64,000 nt of DNA from Gaiellasilicea sp963761905 (GTDB lineage: Bacteria; Actinomycetota; Thermoleophilia; Gaiellales; Gaiellaceae): contig CAVXIQ010000002.1 in assembly GCA_963761905.1 (NCBI GenBank), positions 34,479 to 98,478 on the forward strand. The letters are read 5' to 3'. This document shows positions 61,091 to 64,000 of this stretch, one piece after another. Within the stretch, counting starts at the first letter, position 1. Each line of letters starts with the position of its first letter. The notes beneath the pieces were generated by a model. It had not been told where the DNA came from and searched no databases. It saw nothing but the letters and a program-made list of their open reading frames with translations. The position numbers and the translations under genes were made by a program.

Positions 61091-61624
61091 ATGACCTCCC
61101 TCGCCCTCGCACCTGTCACGCCGCTCGCGCCGGCAACGCGCGCGGCACTCGCTCCGGCCCACAGGCCGTCGCGGGGCGGTGAGCTCCTGCTCGTCGTGAA
61201 CGCGAATGCAAGCGGCGTCCGCCAGACGCCGGAGCTCGTCTCCCGCGCGGCGTTCGCGCTCCACGGCGAGGGCGCGAAGGTCGAGCTGCACGTCACCGAG
61301 AGCGCCGCGGAGCTCGCAGACGCCGCCGCGGATGCCGACCGGCGCCTCGTCCTCCTTGGCGGAGACGGAACCGTCCACGCCTTCGCGAACCTCCCCTTTG
61401 CGGTTGCCGAGGCAGCGCTCCTGCCCGTCGGCGGCGCGAACAACATCGCGCGCTCGCTCGGCATCCCTCTCGACCTCGCGCGCGCCGCCGCTCTCGCGGT
61501 TCGCGGGCGCGCGAGGTCACTCGATCTCATCGAGGCGCGCAGCCGCGAGCGGCGCACCCTTGTCGTCGAGGGCGTCAGCGTCGGCTTCCACGCTCTCGCG
61601 CGCACCCGCTATGCATGGGTATAG
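61091..61624 (+). CDS. Diacylglycerol kinase-like (DAGK/YegS) protein, C-terminally truncated
   Basis: 177 aa. LLLVVNANASGVRQTPELV and LVLLGGDGTVHAFANLPF (the GGDGT catalytic loop), then LLPVGGANNIARSLGIPLDLARAA. Family members run to about 300 aa with a C-terminal beta domain. Here the frame stops at 61622-61624 just after LVVEGVSVGFHALARTRYAWV, and I do not find the rest in any frame before the tRNA-Val at 61685. Possibly cut by an integration or deletion event. Activity doubtful. Confidence 0.7.
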   Translation: MTSLALAPVTPLAPATRAALAPAHRPSRGGELLLVVNANASGVRQTPELVSRAAFALHGEGAKVELHVTESAAELADAAADADRRLVLLGGDGTVHAFANLPFAVAEAALLPVGGANNIARSLGIPLDLARAAALAVRGRARSLDLIEARSRERRTLVVEGVSVGFHALARTRYAWV

Positions 61625-61684
61625 CCCGAAAGGTGCGAGCCGCCAGCGCGCGGGAATTGCTCTTCTCAGCAGGGGAATTTCTAG

Positions 61685-61756
61685 TGGGCGCACCTGGGAT
61701 TGAACCAGGGACCTCTCGCGTGTGAAGCGAGCGCTCTCCCGCTGAGCTATGCGCCC
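61685..61756 (-). tRNA. tRNA-Val(CAC)
   Basis: 72 nt on the minus strand. Acceptor GGGCGCA / TGCGCCC, anticodon loop TTCACAC (anticodon CAC, reads GUG), T-loop GGTTCAATCC. CCA not encoded. Its 3' end faces the truncated DAGK-like gene. Confidence 0.95.
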
Positions 61757-61921
61757 GGGATCGGCCAAGAATAGCGGTCTCGGCGAGATCGGCTACCCTG
61801 CGCGTGCCCGGTCGCGCTAGGTGGGGAGTTAGCGGTTCCCTGCACCCGACATCCGCTCCAGCGGGGCCGAACGCCGTCCGAGGGCAGTTTCAACGGGATC
61901 AGGTCTCGCGCACGTGGTGTC

Positions 61922-62024
61922 GAGGGTCAGGTTCCGCGCACTGGGAGCATCCGAACCGCGTCAGGTCCGGAAGGAAGCAGCGCTAAGGATTCCCTCCCAG
62001 GTGCCGCGGTCTCGCCTGGCCGGA
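61922..62024 (+). ncRNA. ffs: Small bacterial signal recognition particle RNA (4.5S type)
   Basis: Contains the helix-8 signature CAGGTCCGGAAGGAAGCAGC (SRP54 M-domain site with the GGAA tetraloop). Flanking arms pair: CTGGGAG with CTCCCAG, and outer GGTCAGG (61925-61931) with CCTGGCC (62015-62021). Single-hairpin form without an Alu domain, as in most actinobacteria. Ends are approximate. Upstream of dnaX, a common location. Confidence 0.92.
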
Positions 62025-62094
62025 GCCGGCGACGCGAGCGCCCCCCGGGGAGGCCGCTCGAAGACGGAACGCGTGACCGGGCTAAGATCGACCG

Positions 62095-63721
62095 GTGACC
62101 GCGCTCTACCGCAAGTACCGGCCGCAGGACTTCGACGACGTGGTCGGGCAGGAAGCGGTCGTGCGGACGCTGCGGAACGCGATCGAGCTCGGCCAGCTCC
62201 GCCAGGCCTACCTCTTCGCCGGCCCGCGCGGCACGGGCAAGACCTCGATGGCGCGGATCCTCGCGAAGGCGGTCAACTGCGAGCAGGGGCCGACGGCGAC
62301 GCCGGACAAGGTCTGCCACGCCTGCGTCGCGATCGCGAACGGCTCGTCGCTCGACGTGATCGAGATGGATGCGGCCTCGCAGCGCGGGATCGACGACATC
62401 CGCGAGATCCGGGAGCGCGTCGTCCTCCAGCCGGCGGAGGGCCGCTACAAGGTCTACATCCTCGACGAGGCGCACCAGCTCACCGACGCCGCCTGGAACG
62501 CGCTCCTGAAGCTGATCGAGGAGCCTCCACCCCACCTGATCTTCGTCTTCTGCACGACCGACCTCGCGAAGGTGTTGCCGACCGTGCGCTCACGCTGCCA
62601 GACCTTCGTCTTCGCGCGGCCGCGCCTGCAGGAGCTCGTGCGCGTCCTGCGGCGCGTGTGCGACGCCGAGGGGATCGAGGCACCCGACGCCGCGCTCGCG
62701 CTGATCGCACGCGGCGCCCGCGGCTCCTTCCGCGACGCGGAGTCGACGCTCGACCAGCTCGCCTCGGCGACGAACAACGTCATCGACGTTCCATCGGTCC
62801 TCCAACTACTCGGCGCCGTCGAAGAGGAGGCGCTCTTCCGCATCTGCGATGCCGTCGTCGACGGCGACACCGCGGGTGCGCTCGTCTTCATCGAGGAGCT
62901 TGCCGAGCAGGGGCAGGATCTGGCGCGCCTCGTCACCGATCTGCTCGAGCACCTGCGCCATCTGCTTCTCGTCCAGCACATGGGCGAGGTTCCCGGACTC
63001 GCTGCCCATCACCGACGAGACGCGCGACCGGCTTCGCGAGCAGGCGAATCAGCTCTCGGAGCCGACGGTGCTGCGGCTGTGCGACCTGCTCGCGGTGGCA
63101 GTGGACGACCACCGCCAGGGCGGTGATCCGCGGCTGCCGCTCGAGCTGGCCCTCGTCAAGGTGACACGGCCCGGCGGCGACTTCTCGCGGGAGTCGATGG
63201 CGTTCCGCCTCGACCAGCTCGAGCAGCGGCTCGCAGGCACGGCACCTGCCCCGCCGGCGCTGCAGGAGCGGGCGACACCGGTCGCGCCGCAACCCGAGCC
63301 CGAGTTGCCGGGCGACGTGGCCGAGGGCATAGCCGTGCCCGTCGAGGCGCCGCCGCTTGCGCTGGACCAACTTCAGGACGCCTGGCAGCGCACCGTTCTC
63401 CCCGCGGTGCAGTCGCGCTCGATTCCGGTCGCTTCACTGCTCGGCGAGGCGAGACCGTCCTCGCTCGACGGCGAAACGCTGACGCTCGAGTTTCCCGCGA
63501 ATGCGGACTTCCACCGGCGTCAGGCCGACGAGCCGAAGGCGCTCGGGACGATTCGCGAAGCGCTCTACGAGGTCACGGGCCACCGGCTCGCCGTAGCGCT
63601 GACCCTGGGCGAGGCCTCGGAGACGGACGACGAGGAGAGCGACGAGCCGCTCGCCGAAGACGCTTTCATCTCGCTCTTCAAGGACACATTCGACGCCCAG
63701 GAAGTGGAGGAGAACCGATGA
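62095..63721 (+). CDS. dnaX: DNA polymerase III subunits gamma/tau, one frame break
   Basis: GTG 62095. YRKYRPQDFDDVVGQEAVVRTLRNAI; Walker A GPRGTGKTSMA; Walker B VYILDEAHQLT; SRC sensor VRSRCQTFVF; then ARLVTDLLEHLRHLLLVQHMGEVP. Here the frame switches +1 near 62994 and continues DSLPITDETRDRLREQANQLSE, with RLDQLEQRL and a C-terminal domain to EVEENR. One extra G gives 541 aa. Uncorrected, frame one ends at 63126 as a gamma-like 343-aa product. The zinc-binding cysteines usual in DnaX (Cys near NCEQ and CHAC) are partly present. Clamp-loader ATPase. Confidence 0.9.
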
Positions 63722-64000
63722 GCAAGATGGACATGAACAAGCTGATGCAGCAGGCCCAGCAGATGCAGGAGCAGATGCAGCGGGCTCAGGACGAAGCCGC
63801 GAACGAGGTCGTGGAGGCGAGCGCCGGCGGCGGCATGGTCACGGTCAGGGCCTCGGGCGGCGGCGAGATCGTCGGGATCACGATCGATCCGAAGGCGATC
63901 GACCCCGACGATCCGGAAATGCTGGCCGACCTCGTCCTCGCCGCCGTCAACGAGGCGCTCCGCTCGGCGAACGCCCTGATGGAATCCAAGGTCTCGGGGA
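63718..64000 (+). CDS. ybaB: YbaB/EbfC nucleoid-associated protein, cut by window end
   Basis: ATG 63718 overlaps the dnaX stop by 4 bp. MSKMDMNKLMQQAQQMQEQM (N-terminal helix), AGGGMVTVRASGGGEIVGITIDPKAIDPDD (beta sheet), LADLVLAAVNEALRSANALMESKVSG. A small dimeric DNA-binding protein, normally followed by recR, which would lie beyond the window. Confidence 0.93.
   Translation, partial: MSKMDMNKLMQQAQQMQEQMQRAQDEAANEVVEASAGGGMVTVRASGGGEIVGITIDPKAIDPDDPEMLADLVLAAVNEALRSANALMESKVSG

Noticed and set aside
62095..63126. E. coli-type -1 programmed frameshift in dnaX
   Set aside because: No A-AAA-AAG heptamer and the frame change is +1; an extra base is simpler.
1..64000. rRNA genes or complete insertion sequences
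   Set aside because: No rRNA core sequences and no transposase-like DDE or HUH motifs were recognised in any frame.

Overview
The window is high-GC bacterial chromosome. It carries four tRNA genes (three tRNA-Ser, one tRNA-Val), a small SRP RNA ahead of dnaX, and many Actinobacteria-typical families: PspC/LiaF envelope-stress proteins, F420-type deazaflavin reductase, stand-alone LigC ligase and LigD-type polymerase, MMPL transporter, and MalT-like (LAL) LuxR regulators. An actinobacterium, perhaps class Thermoleophilia, is my best inference; nothing in the window fixes the lineage.

Layout. 1-20.5 kb is ordinary core or lineage-specific chromosome with intact genes: a GT39-like membrane protein, MTA phosphorylase, two paralogous secreted proteins, a PAS histidine kinase, flavin reductase/HAD phosphatase, FabF, a DUF6351-like exported protein, LigC ligase with a cupin gene, an XRE regulator with a palindromic operator pair, a PspC-LiaF/PspC-kinase/response-regulator operon, a PolDom primase-polymerase, a polar amino acid ABC transporter and an orphan GroES. 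20.9-28.7 kb is a roughly 7.7 kb island bounded by a perfect 66-bp direct repeat of the 3' part of tRNA-Ser(CGA). It carries an alcohol dehydrogenase/DUF6544/Ddn-like operon and a GAF kinase-NarL regulator pair, but I see no integrase. 28.8-35.2 kb holds CorA, a secreted zinc-metalloprotease-like protein, a long G.U-tolerant RNA hairpin, tRNA-Ser(GGA), a membrane cytochrome c, ClpS, an M29 aminopeptidase, a thioesterase and a GFA protein.

35.4-61.7 kb is the most interesting part. Five copies of a composite promoter-like element (ATCAGGGT direct repeats at 13-nt pitch followed by a near-palindrome around CCGATGTCGG) precede five small genes or remnants, several of them paralogous. Two very large paralogous LAL/MalT-like LuxR regulators sit beside them. 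Two long convergent gene runs follow copies of the element: 35.9-43.7 kb (MFS exporter, GH15 hydrolase, transhydrogenase, SRPBCC protein, PAP2 protein, K+ channel, nucleotidyltransferase) and 48.8-43.8 kb (small protein, MMPL transporter, alpha/beta hydrolases, membrane protein). I infer a regulon controlled by the LAL proteins. A branched-chain amino acid ABC system lies between the two regulators. 61.7-64 kb returns to core genes: tRNA-Val, SRP RNA, dnaX, ybaB.

Caveat: from about 29.7 kb onward at least 20 single-base frame breaks interrupt otherwise well conserved genes, including essential dnaX. Almost all are explained by one inserted or deleted base. I treat most as probable sequencing/assembly indels, not true pseudogenes, and give spans for the reconstructed genes.
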